DNA of 64,000 bases from Leptolyngbya sp. SIOISBB (lineage in GTDB: Bacteria; Cyanobacteriota; Cyanobacteriia; Phormidesmidales; Phormidesmidaceae): positions 6,472,026 to 6,536,025 of the forward strand of contig JAAHII010000001.1 in assembly GCA_010671905.1 (NCBI GenBank), read 5' to 3'. The position numbers and the translations under genes are program-made. The notes beneath the pieces were generated by a model, which was not told where the DNA came from, did no database searches, and was given only the letters and a program-made list of their open reading frames with translations. Below, piece by piece: positions 45,073 through 57,155 of this stretch. Each line of letters opens with the position of its first letter. The stretch's first letter is position 1.

Positions 45073-45116
45073 AAAAACTGCCTCCCAACAGGCCAAAATA
45101 TTAACTGTTTGGAGGC
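45073..45116 (-). terminator. terminator-like stem-loop in the leader of metG
   Basis: On the minus strand GCCTCCAAACAG and CTGTTGGGAGGC form a 12-bp stem with one mismatch. The string AGTTTTTTT follows directly. It ends about 68 bp before the metG start codon. No gene precedes it on the minus strand, so it is either an attenuator for metG or the end of an unseen small RNA. Confidence 0.6.
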
Positions 45117-45920
45117 CAAAATTAATCGCTTTAAGCACAATAGAAACTACTCTTCATGGCTTAAGACAGCAGGGAACTTGGGGACTTAGCAATTCTTTTC
45201 TAGGGCTTCAGGAAGGCTGTAAGCCGAGATCTGGAAGCGGGCGCGCATTGACCAGGGTCTTGACCTTTAATGTGGCCTGTGATCCCTGGGGCCTTGACGA
45301 CTCATGGCTGCGGCTAGACAGAAAGTCTTGGCGTCATGGGCACAAGTAAGCCTGTGCCGTATGGGTCGCCCAAATATGCGCACCCAATTTACAGGACAAT
45401 GATTCATGACGCGGTTGCGACACTCCGAACGATGAAAAGGGCGGCGGGCGTTATGGGTGAGGACTGGTGGGTCAGGACACTATCTGGTAGGGAGTTTTGG
45501 CCGGATCTGTAAGGACATGCCCCACCCTACGAGGGGCCTATTTTCAGGGCAAGGGGTGGGGAGATCAGTCGGAAACTTTGCCTCTATCGCCTAGTGATCC
45601 CCCATCGACCTGAGTTCGGGATCAGAAGTCAGTAATGTTTTTCCGGCCTATTGAGCCTCCAATCCTTTCCTGGGAAGGGGGCAAAGGCGTAGTAGGTGTC
45701 GTTAGACGCGCTAACGGGCAATCCCTCCCACCCCTCAGCCCCTCCCAGGAGGAGAAATATCTGCCTTTGGTCTTAACCCGAACTGACGTCTTCGGGTGGC
45801 AATCATGGCCGCTTCAGAGAGCCGAATGCCGCCAGAACTATCTTTAAGAGACACCAGCACAGAGCGCAGAAATTGATACATTAAGGAATGTAACGGCTTT
45901 GTGGGACTAGATCTTTCTCA
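45117..45920. other. gene-free region upstream of metG and the acyltransferase
   Basis: About 800 bp contain no supported gene. Short repeat-like strings occur (ACATGCCCCACCCTACG near 45518). A foldback has arms TCCTGGGAAGGGG at about 45667 and CCCCTCCCAGGAGG at about 45740. No T-box or other riboswitch core is seen. Confidence 0.5.
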
Positions 45921-46655
45921 ATGACAGCTCTTTCGCTACCAGCAGTTCCTGATTGGGCGGTTCCTGACCCGCTGGATTTATCTCAGGGCGTCGTCCAGCT
46001 AACTGGTGTCAGGTTAACGGTTTCGGGCCAGCGCAAGGTGCCCCAGGGCGTACCGATGGTGGTGGTGAGTAATCATCGGAGTGTGATGGATGCCCCTGTA
46101 CTCATGGCCGGGTTGAATCGCAACATCGCTTTCGTTTGCCACCAATATATGGAGCAAGTGCCCGTTTTACGGGATGTGGTGAGTCAGTTTGGCGCGTTTC
46201 CGTTGAATACTCCCAAAGGCTTGTTTCGCCAGGGCTACAAGCGGTTACGTCGAAAGGAGGCGATCGGCATTTTTCCGGAAGGGGCGCAGTCGATGGTGCA
46301 GCTCCAAGCGCCACGGCAGGTGAATCCGTTTCATCGCGGCTTTGCGCATTTAGCTTTGCGGGTGCCCGTAGAGCCACTTGCACTGTTGCCGGTGGCCTTG
46401 GTTTCTGACGAGGTGGGATTCGAGTCACCGATTCCCCTGCGGTTATTGAGTTGGTTTGACCCTGACGAGCCACTGTTTCAGCAAAGCGGCGGTCATCCAC
46501 TGGTGTTTTACCGACAGGTTGAGGTCAAAATTGGCGACCCGATTTGGGTGACATCCCGCGATCGCGAGCAATATCAGGGACGTCATGGAACTGAGTTTGC
46601 CCAGCAACTGACTGATCACTGTTGGTCGGCGGTCAATGACTTACTTCAGCCGTAA
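45921..46655 (+). CDS. PlsC-type lysophospholipid acyltransferase
   Basis: This 244-residue acyltransferase has the catalytic H-x4-D motif NHRSVMD (His52, Asp57), the substrate motif IFPEGAQS near 117, and LLPVALVSDE. It is of the 1-acylglycerol-3-phosphate acyltransferase superfamily. The exact acceptor is not evident. The hydrolase gene follows after 26 bp in the same direction. The two together resemble, in split form, the two halves of plant phytyl ester synthases. Confidence 0.88.
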   Translation: MTALSLPAVPDWAVPDPLDLSQGVVQLTGVRLTVSGQRKVPQGVPMVVVSNHRSVMDAPVLMAGLNRNIAFVCHQYMEQVPVLRDVVSQFGAFPLNTPKGLFRQGYKRLRRKEAIGIFPEGAQSMVQLQAPRQVNPFHRGFAHLALRVPVEPLALLPVALVSDEVGFESPIPLRLLSWFDPDEPLFQQSGGHPLVFYRQVEVKIGDPIWVTSRDREQYQGRHGTEFAQQLTDHCWSAVNDLLQP

Positions 46656-46681
46656 TTGCCTAAGTATTTCCTGATGAGTCT

Positions 46682-47485
46682 ATGAAATCACCCTTTGCGC
46701 CGTCACTCTTTACCCCGATTTTTTCCCAGCCTGACAAGCCACTGATGGTGATGCTGCCCGGTCTGGATGGTACTGGGCAATTATTTGTGTCTCAGGTGCG
46801 ATCGCTAGCACAGGATTTTGACGTGCGGTGTTTGGCGATCCCAGAGGAAAATCGCCAAGACTGGCCCGAGTTAGCTCAGGCAGTGGTGCGGTTGATTAAT
46901 GAGGTCAGTCGAGATCGCCCCGTTTACTTATGCGGCGAATCGTTTGGAGGCTGTTTAGCATTGCAAGTAGCGCTAACAGCACCGTCTTGTTTGGCGCATT
47001 TGGTCCTGATCAATCCGGCCTCGGCTCTGCGTCGCTATCCTTGGATGCGCTGGGCCACCCAATACACCAGCCTCATTCCTGATTGGCTTTTTCAGACGTC
47101 TGGGGCGATCGCCCTGCCGTTGCTGGCAAATTTTGAACGTATCAGTCATGAGAAATGGGATTTATTTGTCCGCACGGTGCGCCCCATTTCGCAAGCCTGT
47201 GTCGCGTGGCGCATAGACCTGCTGCATCGCTTTCAGATGCAGCCAGAGCAATTATCGCAACTCCAGGTCGCGACTAGTTTGTTGGCCAGTGGGAGCGATC
47301 GCTTGTTGCCCTCTCAGGAAGAAGCTCGACTGCTGCAACAAGCGCTCCCACTGGCCCAGGTTTACTCTCTACCTGACAGTGGTCATGTGTGCTTGTTAGA
47401 GGATGCGGTGGATTTGAGCCAGTGTCTACAAGCTCTGAACGTCTTGCCCTCGCCTCGTAATCGGCCACCGGCAGTGAGTCTTTAG
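46682..47485 (+). CDS. alpha/beta hydrolase similar to the N-half of phytyl ester synthases
   Basis: This 267-residue alpha/beta hydrolase has MVMLPGLDGTGQLF (oxyanion region), FDVRCLAIP, the nucleophile elbow GESFGGCLALQV (Ser87), the acid region ASGSDRLLPS and His in DSGHVCLLED. The strings PGLDGTG, FDVRCL and GESFGGCLAL are what I remember of the hydrolase half of plastid PES1/PES2 proteins. A role in lipid or phytol ester metabolism at the thylakoid is inferred. It is 26 bp behind the acyltransferase gene and surely in the same operon. Confidence 0.88.
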   Translation: MKSPFAPSLFTPIFSQPDKPLMVMLPGLDGTGQLFVSQVRSLAQDFDVRCLAIPEENRQDWPELAQAVVRLINEVSRDRPVYLCGESFGGCLALQVALTAPSCLAHLVLINPASALRRYPWMRWATQYTSLIPDWLFQTSGAIALPLLANFERISHEKWDLFVRTVRPISQACVAWRIDLLHRFQMQPEQLSQLQVATSLLASGSDRLLPSQEEARLLQQALPLAQVYSLPDSGHVCLLEDAVDLSQCLQALNVLPSPRNRPPAVSL

Positions 47486-47640
47486 GGCCAGTTTTTGTCT
47501 ACGAGTGGGGCTTTCGGCGTGGCTGATTTTAGAGATGAATTGAATCGCTGACGAGAAGAACGACACGGATTGACTCACTGCCGATAGCGGAGAGTGGACA
47601 TCTTGCCTGCAGCCTCAAACGCCAGATTCATCCTTCGATT

Positions 47641-47660
47641 CAGAAAAGCCGGGCTTTCTG
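47641..47660. repeat. near-perfect 20-bp palindrome
   Basis: CAGAAAAGCCGGGCTTTCTG is self-complementary except for two positions. It lies between the hydrolase and the ExbB-like gene and may form a small hairpin or bind a protein. Confidence 0.5.
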
Positions 47661-47697
47661 AGACCGGTTAATCATTGCGATCAGAACGGATGTCGCT

Positions 47698-48399
47698 ATG
47701 ATGATGGGCGGCATTTACCGGCGGCATAGCGTGGATATTAGCAACACGTTGTTGAACAGTTGGGTCGTGATTCCTTTGTTGGCGACGTCCCTGGTGGCGA
47801 TGACGCTGATTTTTGAGCGGTTGTGGTTTTGGCGACGCATTTCGCAACGGCAGCGCCAACTGGCCCGGCGCGTATTGGAGACGTATCCTCAGCAGTCCCA
47901 AACGGTACTGGCTTTGCTGAAAAAAAATACAGATTTGCCGCTAGTTCGCATCTTTCTGGCCGCGCTGACGTTACCAGATGCCACCCCAGAAGAGTTTCGG
48001 CTCGCGCTTGAAAGTGCGGCTCAGGGAGAAATGCCGCTCTTGCAGCGATTTGCAACGGCGTTCAACACCATTGTGGGCATCGCTCCCTTGTTGGGGTTGC
48101 TCGGTACCATTTTGGGCTTGGTGCAGGCATTATCTTCATTAGAATTGGGCAGTGCGGGTGGTGGCAGTTCTCTAGAAGTCATTGCGGGCATTGGTGAGGC
48201 GCTATTCACAACGGCAGTGGGCTTGGTGATTGCCATTACGACCCTAGTGTTTGCCAATTATTTTCAAAGTCGCTACCGGCGGCAGCGCGCCTTTATTCAA
48301 GAAGCTGGGGGCCAGTTAGAACTGCTTTATCGACGCCACTTGCGACAAACTATAGAGATTCCTCGCGATCGCCCCGGCACCCATCCTCCCTATCGATAG
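47698..48399 (+). CDS. MotA/TolQ/ExbB proton channel family protein
   Basis: This 233-residue protein has three helices: the N-terminal one (LLNSWVVIPLLATSLVAMTL) and the paired core helices (FNTIVGIAPLLGLLGTILGL and EALFTTAVGLVIAITTLVFA). The core helices have the Gly/Thr residues that line the proton path. ExbB works with ExbD and TonB to energise outer-membrane receptors. No exbD or tonB lies next to it, but a TonB-dependent uptake operon is 5 kb away. Coupling to it is a guess. Confidence 0.9.
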   Translation: MMMGGIYRRHSVDISNTLLNSWVVIPLLATSLVAMTLIFERLWFWRRISQRQRQLARRVLETYPQQSQTVLALLKKNTDLPLVRIFLAALTLPDATPEEFRLALESAAQGEMPLLQRFATAFNTIVGIAPLLGLLGTILGLVQALSSLELGSAGGGSSLEVIAGIGEALFTTAVGLVIAITTLVFANYFQSRYRRQRAFIQEAGGQLELLYRRHLRQTIEIPRDRPGTHPPYR

Positions 48400-48566
48400 T
48401 TTTAGGTGCCAGATGTAAGTGCCAGCAGGCCAAGTCAGCAGTGCCTTGTCTGCCTCCAGAAAACAGTTCCCTTGAGAGATTTTCGCGGCATTCTTGTCTC
48501 TACCTCAGTCTCCTCTCATCTCCATGTTGGATGCTCACAGTGAAAGGATTCATTCAGGAGACTGTC

Positions 48567-49008
48567 ATGAATAATACTCATGTGGCTGGCCGAGTGCCTC
48601 TGGTTCTACTGCTGTTACGTCTCGGCGTATTTATTGTGATGCTGATCTGGGTGCTGGATAAGTTTTTGAAGCCAGACCATGCCAGTCAAGTCTTTGCCGC
48701 TTTTTACGGATTGCAGGGCTTAGGAAACACGCTGATTTATGCGATCGGGGTCGTTCAGCTGATCATTGTGCTGGGGTTTGTTGCCGGGATCAAAAAAACC
48801 TGGACCTATGGGGCCGTGTTAATCATGCATGCTGCCTCTACCCTGGTGTCTTTCCCCCCGGTACCTAGATCCGTTTACGGCACCAAACATCTTGTTCTTT
48901 GCGTCTTGGCCTATGCTGGCAGCCTGCTTCGGGGTGTTTTATCTACGTGATTTAGATACCTTGTGGACGGTGGGCAAAGCTCGTCCTCAGAAGCAAATCA
49001 ACGTTTAG
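48567..49008 (+). pseudogene. DoxX-like membrane protein gene with a +1 frameshift
   Basis: It starts at ATG 48567 (AGGAG 7 bases before) with MNNTHVAGRVPLVLLLLRLG. It continues through four helices typical of small DoxX-like proteins to HAASTLVSF. At the C6 run 48854-48859 the frame breaks. Removing one C gives SFPRYLDPFTAPNILFFASW, then YLRDLDTLWTVG, ending at TAG 49006-49008, a sensible 146-residue protein. As written the frame ends early at 48950 with a meaningless tail. Either a sequence error or a fresh inactivation explains this. Confidence 0.8.
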
Positions 49009-49038
49009 CCCACACTAAGTTGCGGCGATCACCCAGCC

Positions 49039-52275
<3,237 letters not shown>

Positions 52276-52457
52276 AGGCTTCTTTCACCAAGGCAGAGAT
52301 ACAGATCCAAATCATTCTATAGGCTGTTGATGATCCCCACTGCGAATATCCAGATTTGCTTGGAATTGGGCCAAGTGACCTCAGAGTCCGGTTGGGAGCA
52401 TGGACTCGATTGGGCCAGTGACCAGTCGAAAACCCTCCATTTTGCACTCAGACAGTT

Positions 52458-52491
52458 CGCCATCCTTTCTGTATGTCAAAAAAGGATGGCG
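52458..52491 (-). terminator. stem-loop at the end of the iron-uptake operon
   Basis: CGCCATCCTTT and AAAGGATGGCG make a perfect 11-bp stem around 12 bases, 25 bp behind the binding-protein stop and before carB. No T-run follows the stem on the minus strand, so termination strength is uncertain. Confidence 0.5.
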
Positions 52492-52515
52492 TGAATCACA
52501 GTCCAAATTGTTAAT

Positions 52516-53406
52516 CTAAAGCTGCGAGAGGCGATCGCAGGTGGCCTCAATGCTGGCGAGACTGCCTGGATTGACGATGCCAAAGTAGTCCAAGGTCTCG
52601 ACGGCTTCGGTTTGGGTGGCTTTGAGCTGGCCCCAGAAAGGATCGCCCTTGAGCTGCTCGGTGAGGTTTTCGCCCGTTTCGACGATGAGCAGCACATCGG
52701 GATCGGTGGTCAGCAGCTTTTCTTCCGACACCGTGACATAGCCATCAAAGGGACTCTCGCCTTGGAGGTCAGCGGTGAGATTTTGAATGTTGAACTGCGC
52801 GAGAAAATCCCCCGCCCAGCTATCTTTATTGGGCGACAGTAACGGTTGACGACTCACCAGCACGATCGCACTCGGGGCATCATCAGTTGCCTTGGCAAGA
52901 CAAGCGGCATAGCGATCTAGCAGTGGTTGCGGATCGGCGCCAATTTGCTGGGCTAAGTCTTGGGTCAAGGTTGCCAAGGCTTCCCACCCCGTCACATCGA
53001 CAGCCAGGGTCGTCACATTCAACTCTTCTAGCCGAGCCAGCGTTTTGTCATGAAAGCCTTGAGCGCCGATTACCAAGTCTGGTTCCAGGGCCACAATTTT
53101 TTCCAGGTCAGGCTCCGCTCGCCCCTCGCTCACGACTTCAAGTCCGGCGAAGCGATCGTCCTCACGCAGAATGGAACTGCCGGGAATCGCGACCAGTTTC
53201 TCTTCATCCAACGTGTGAATGAGATCGGCGGTGAGAGAAGTTAGCACCACAATCTCATCCACGGATGCTTCTACCGGTTCCGTGGACGCCGTTTCAGCAG
53301 GGTTGGCGGCGGGATCGGTCGTTTCGGAGGTCGGACTTTCTACGGAACAAGCCGCGATCGCTCCAACCAAAAAGATGCCCAAGCTGCGGATGAACCAATT
53401 TGTCAT
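52516..53406 (-). CDS. Fe3+-siderophore/heme/cobalamin-type ABC binding lipoprotein
   Basis: The start was set at ATG 53406 (MTNWFIRSLGIFLVGAIAAC), where GGAG precedes and a lipobox gives lipidated Cys20. The open frame extends 41 codons upstream without support. The 296-residue protein has the BtuF/FecB two-lobe pattern (IVVLTSLTADLIHTL, ALEPDLVIGAQGF, DPDVLLIVETGENLTEQL). It delivers metal-chelate to the permease. It is the last gene of a minus-strand operon with the TonB receptor, ATPase and permease. Confidence 0.9.
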   Translation of the reverse strand: MTNWFIRSLGIFLVGAIAACSVESPTSETTDPAANPAETASTEPVEASVDEIVVLTSLTADLIHTLDEEKLVAIPGSSILREDDRFAGLEVVSEGRAEPDLEKIVALEPDLVIGAQGFHDKTLARLEELNVTTLAVDVTGWEALATLTQDLAQQIGADPQPLLDRYAACLAKATDDAPSAIVLVSRQPLLSPNKDSWAGDFLAQFNIQNLTADLQGESPFDGYVTVSEEKLLTTDPDVLLIVETGENLTEQLKGDPFWGQLKATQTEAVETLDYFGIVNPGSLASIEATCDRLSQL

Positions 53407-53496
53407 TATTTTTCTCCAGTGTATTGATGAGTGGTAATTGGCAATCGGGTGAGTTGTAGTGAAATGCAGTGGGTGTATAGGGTTGGTGGGACGACC

Positions 53497-53564
53497 AGAA
53501 ACCCGGCTTCTAAATCGATGGCTGGGCAAGATTTAGCCTTTCTTGGAAAAGAAGCCGGGTTTCT
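53497..53564. repeat. 68-bp hairpin repeat of the AGAAACCCGGCTTCT type
   Basis: AGAAACCCGGCTTCT (53497-53511) and AGAAGCCGGGTTTCT (53550-53564) are perfect 15-bp inverted repeats around 38 bases. This arm sequence is common in cyanobacterial intergenic repeats. It lies between the receptor and binding-protein genes, 12 bp behind the receptor's stop, and could end or stabilise part of the operon message. Confidence 0.85.
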
Positions 53565-53575
53565 GTACCCATGTG

Positions 53576-56281
53576 CTAAAAGCGGTAGCTCACGCCGAGG
53601 CGAAAATTGGTGCCCGGCTGGCTAAATCGTTGAATATCCGGGGCATCTTCGGGCTGATTGCGCACGTCGGAATAGACGAAATACTCGGTGTTGAACAGGT
53701 TATAGATACCCAAGCTGAGGCCCAAATCGGGAATTGGGTTGTAGCTGCCAATCAGGTCAAACAGGGCGTAGGCATCGGGCACAAAGGTATCGGCATCATC
53801 GTCAACCCGGGCCTGCCCAACAATGGTGCTAATGAACTCCGCCCGCCACAGGTCATTTGGGGCGCGGTATCGCAAGCCAATCACGCCAGTAATCGGGTCA
53901 ACGGTTGCCAATGGTTCATCATCAGTTTGATTGTCCCCTTGGGCAAAGGCGAAACTACCCAAGATACTGAACCCATGAGGATCAGGGCTAAACCGATATT
54001 CGCCACTAAGTTCCACCCCGTAGATGCGAGCCTCAGCAACATTCTGAGTTTGGAACTGATTGACCGTTTGTGTGCCACCCAGCATCGGGGGCAACACCGG
54101 ACAAGGATCAGCCGGGACGAGACAGCGCTCGCCCGCGTCAACAAAGGTTTCGATGAAGTTGTCGTAGGTGTTGTAAAAGCCCGTGACACCAAAGTTGAAT
54201 TGGGGATAGTCACCCCGCACGCCAATTTCAAAACTGTTGCTGGTTTCGGGCTCTAGATCAGGGTTGGACAGCGTTTCGTACTTAAAGAAATTGCCGGTGA
54301 GGTTGGTGAAGCCGCTGTTGATTTCGCTGTACAGAGGGGCTCGGAAGCCGCGCGCATATTGTCCATAGAGCGAAATTTCGGGTGTCGCCTGGTACAGGAC
54401 AGCGAGCCGAGGCGACAGGGCGGACGCATCTAAATCAACCGACTCAGCGCCATTGCGAGAAAAGTCGAAATCTGGATCAGTGGTCAACTCGTAGTAGTCA
54501 AATCGCAGTCCGGCAATGATGTCAAACCGACCGATTTCAATCTCGTCTTGCAGGTAAGCCCCGATGCGCACCGTATCGCCATCGGGGAAGTCTTTTACCG
54601 GAAACACGTCAGGGGGAATCACATTCGTCGATTCGCCCGTAATGAGGTTGGTTTGGGTGCGATCGCGGGGCCGCGAGTTAAACGTGCTGGAAGCATCGAT
54701 ACCGTAGGTGAGCCGATGATTCACATTGCCGGTGGCAAAATCGCTGCGGAGCTGTACCTCACCCCCGTAACTGTCAGCGATGAATTCATTTTCGGTTTCC
54801 CGGAAGACGGGCTGACCTCGAAAAGCTCCGGCTCCGGAAGCGCGGTTCTCTCTCACGATCTCGCGGGTGCCTGCATCTTGATAGTAGAACTGGGCGCGGG
54901 CGAAATTCAGGAATGACAGACTTTCGGGATCGTCGTACTCGTAGGTCAGGCTCAGCCGGGTGCGATCGATGAGAATATCTTCTTCCTCAGTGAGATTGAG
55001 CGTGAGATTCCCATCGGCTTCGTTCCGGCGGGTAAACCGACTCACATCTTCGGCAATAAAGCTGACTTGGCTGACCGGGCTCAGATTGCCGACGAAGTTG
55101 CCGTAAAAGGTGGTGCTTTCGGCATCTAGGGAGTCGACAAACTCGCTATCGGCAAAGGAATCGGGCTCGCGTCCATCGCGGCGACTGATCACCAGCACAA
55201 ACTCAGAGTCGTCTTTCCGATAGGCGAGACGACCGACATTGTCGAAACCACCCGTTTCACTGAGGAAAGTGGTCGACAGATCCGCTGCAAAATCGTCGTC
55301 ATCGCCGAGTAAGTCGCTCGGTTCCAAAGACCGAAAGGCGACCACCCCGCCCAAAGCATCGCTGCCAAATAACGTCGAGGCTGGCCCGCGCAACACTTCC
55401 ACTGCCTGCAATGTGGCAAAGTCCACAAAGTCACCGCGCCCCAGGTTAAAGGGGCCAAATTCGAAGCGCTCTGGCAGGCGGATGCCGTCAATTTGAAAGA
55501 GAATGCGGTTGCCTTCGATGCCGCGAATATTGACATCTTGAATGCCAAACTGAGGATTATCGCGCACGGAAACACCGGGCTCAAAGCGCAAAAGATCGCG
55601 CAGATTTTGGAACTGGTAAAACTCCAGATCTTCTAGCTCAAAGACAGTGATGGTCGCAGGGACTTGATCGAGCGGCACTAAGTTGCGCGTGCCGGTCACC
55701 GTCAGCCGCAGGGTTTCACCGTCGAACTGGATATCGCCAGGGGCGGCAAATCCGCCATCCGTTTCCTCGTCCTCGGTTTCTGACGCGGCGTCTTCATCCT
55801 CATCGTCAGTGGGGGCAGGAGATTGCGCTAGCTCGATCGCGCTCGTCGCCACTGGGGCAACCGACAAGGCTCCGGCGACCGCTTCAACCTGGATAACGGT
55901 AGTCTCTGCCTCCGTTGCCGCAGATTCGCGGGTTAAGCGATCAACCGCATCGGCAGAGGTACTGGCAAGCGCGGCAGGGAGAACTGGTTGGGTCGCTGCC
56001 ACCGTTGTAGCCGCAGTCGTTGATTGAGAAATAGTCTCACTTGTTGGCAACGAGAGAGAAGCTCTCAAGTCAGGACCTTGAGATAACAGCGGCTTCACAT
56101 CTGTTTGCCAAACCTCCTTTTCTGAAGGGATCAGGGAGATTCCTTGAGCCTGTAGGGGAGAGCTTGGAACCGTGGAGGCCGCGATCGCGGGTTGCTCTAA
56201 CTGCCAAAGAATACCGCTGAAGATGGCGGCATTAGCAAGAAAAATTCTCAATAAAAGAGTCGAGTTCATGGAGTTCAACAT
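53576..56281 (-). CDS. TonB-dependent outer-membrane receptor (hemoglobin/siderophore type)
   Basis: This 901-residue protein has a signal peptide (LLRIFLANAAIFSGILW) and a long low-complexity acidic/Ala-rich N-region to about residue 190. A TonB box-like LRLTVTGTR and a plug domain follow (QFQNLRDLLRFEPGVSVRDN, GVVAFRSLEPS and VEVLRGPASTLFGSDALGG). The 22-strand barrel ends in FRLGVSYRF with C-terminal Phe. The LFGSDALGG and ILFQIDGIRLPERFEFG motifs resemble the hemoglobin/transferrin receptor class. It imports iron chelates or heme into the periplasm using TonB energy. It is in the operon with the ABC importer. Confidence 0.93.
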   Translation of the reverse strand: MLNSMNSTLLLRIFLANAAIFSGILWQLEQPAIAASTVPSSPLQAQGISLIPSEKEVWQTDVKPLLSQGPDLRASLSLPTSETISQSTTAATTVAATQPVLPAALASTSADAVDRLTRESAATEAETTVIQVEAVAGALSVAPVATSAIELAQSPAPTDDEDEDAASETEDEETDGGFAAPGDIQFDGETLRLTVTGTRNLVPLDQVPATITVFELEDLEFYQFQNLRDLLRFEPGVSVRDNPQFGIQDVNIRGIEGNRILFQIDGIRLPERFEFGPFNLGRGDFVDFATLQAVEVLRGPASTLFGSDALGGVVAFRSLEPSDLLGDDDDFAADLSTTFLSETGGFDNVGRLAYRKDDSEFVLVISRRDGREPDSFADSEFVDSLDAESTTFYGNFVGNLSPVSQVSFIAEDVSRFTRRNEADGNLTLNLTEEEDILIDRTRLSLTYEYDDPESLSFLNFARAQFYYQDAGTREIVRENRASGAGAFRGQPVFRETENEFIADSYGGEVQLRSDFATGNVNHRLTYGIDASSTFNSRPRDRTQTNLITGESTNVIPPDVFPVKDFPDGDTVRIGAYLQDEIEIGRFDIIAGLRFDYYELTTDPDFDFSRNGAESVDLDASALSPRLAVLYQATPEISLYGQYARGFRAPLYSEINSGFTNLTGNFFKYETLSNPDLEPETSNSFEIGVRGDYPQFNFGVTGFYNTYDNFIETFVDAGERCLVPADPCPVLPPMLGGTQTVNQFQTQNVAEARIYGVELSGEYRFSPDPHGFSILGSFAFAQGDNQTDDEPLATVDPITGVIGLRYRAPNDLWRAEFISTIVGQARVDDDADTFVPDAYALFDLIGSYNPIPDLGLSLGIYNLFNTEYFVYSDVRNQPEDAPDIQRFSQPGTNFRLGVSYRF

Positions 56282-56340
56282 CAGGGAATCAACACGTGTA
56301 CATCAGTGAGTTAAGGAGTGTGAGGAAGCAAAAACTGTAA

Positions 56341-57153
56341 TCAGGCTGGCGTCGCAGACAGCACGCCAGGTTCTGGTGAGGTGGCCATGAGTGGGCAAAT
56401 CTGGATGCCTACAGGCGTTTCGATAATGGCGGCTTGAATTTCAAACACCTCGGCCAGCAACTGCGGGGTCAGCATGTCGACTGGGGTACCAACGGCCCAG
56501 AGGCGTCCTTGCCGCAAGAGCGCAAGGCGATCGCTATACCGTGACGCCAGATTGATATCGTGTAACACCGTGATAATCGACAGCCCCTGCTGCTGGTTGA
56601 GACGCTTCAACAGTTCCAAGAGCTGCAACTGATAATGCAGATCTAAAAAAGTAGTGGGTTCATCCAGCAGCAATACTTTGGGATCTTGCGCTAGAGCCAG
56701 CGCCAAAAACGCCCGCTGCTGTTCGCCCCCCGAGAGTGCCGTCACAGGGCGATCGCGGTAATGCTCAATTTCCGTCCAGTGCAGCGCTTTTTCTACCTGC
56801 TCGCGCCCAGCGGCATCCAGTTCCCATTGCCACCAGGATTGATGGGGCGATCGGCCCAAACTCACCAATTGATAGACTGTTAAGCCTTCGGGTATTGTCT
56901 GTTGTTGGGGTAGCAGAGCCAGTTTACGGGCCGCTGCCGCCGGGGAAAGCTGATGCACATCGCGCCCATCCAGCAGGGCTACGCCGCCCTGGGGTTTCAA
57001 AATCCGGCTCATCAGCCGCAGTAAAGTGGACTTGCCAGAGCCGTTGGCCCCGAGTAAACTCAACCATTCCCCGTGGGCCAGAGCGAGATTAATCGCTTCG
57101 ACAATGGGGCGATCGCCATATCCCCCAGCCAAGTGACGTACTTCTAACGGCAT
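56341..57153 (-). CDS. FecE-type ABC transporter ATP-binding protein
   Basis: This 270-residue ATPase has Walker A LLGANGSGKSTLLRLM, signature LSGGEQQRAFLALAL, Walker B KVLLLDEPTTFLD and the H-loop TVLHDINLASRY. It powers import of iron-siderophore, heme or cobalamin with the permease, whose gene ends 2 bp upstream. It lies in the same direction as the receptor and binding-protein genes. Its substrate follows that of the operon and is not fixed by the sequence. Confidence 0.94.
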   Translation of the reverse strand: MPLEVRHLAGGYGDRPIVEAINLALAHGEWLSLLGANGSGKSTLLRLMSRILKPQGGVALLDGRDVHQLSPAAAARKLALLPQQQTIPEGLTVYQLVSLGRSPHQSWWQWELDAAGREQVEKALHWTEIEHYRDRPVTALSGGEQQRAFLALALAQDPKVLLLDEPTTFLDLHYQLQLLELLKRLNQQQGLSIITVLHDINLASRYSDRLALLRQGRLWAVGTPVDMLTPQLLAEVFEIQAAIIETPVGIQICPLMATSPEPGVLSATPA

Positions 57154-57155
57154 GA

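Noticed and set aside
45006-45240. T-box riboswitch upstream of metG
   Set aside because: No T-box core sequence or specifier hairpin is visible. Only a terminator-like stem is present.
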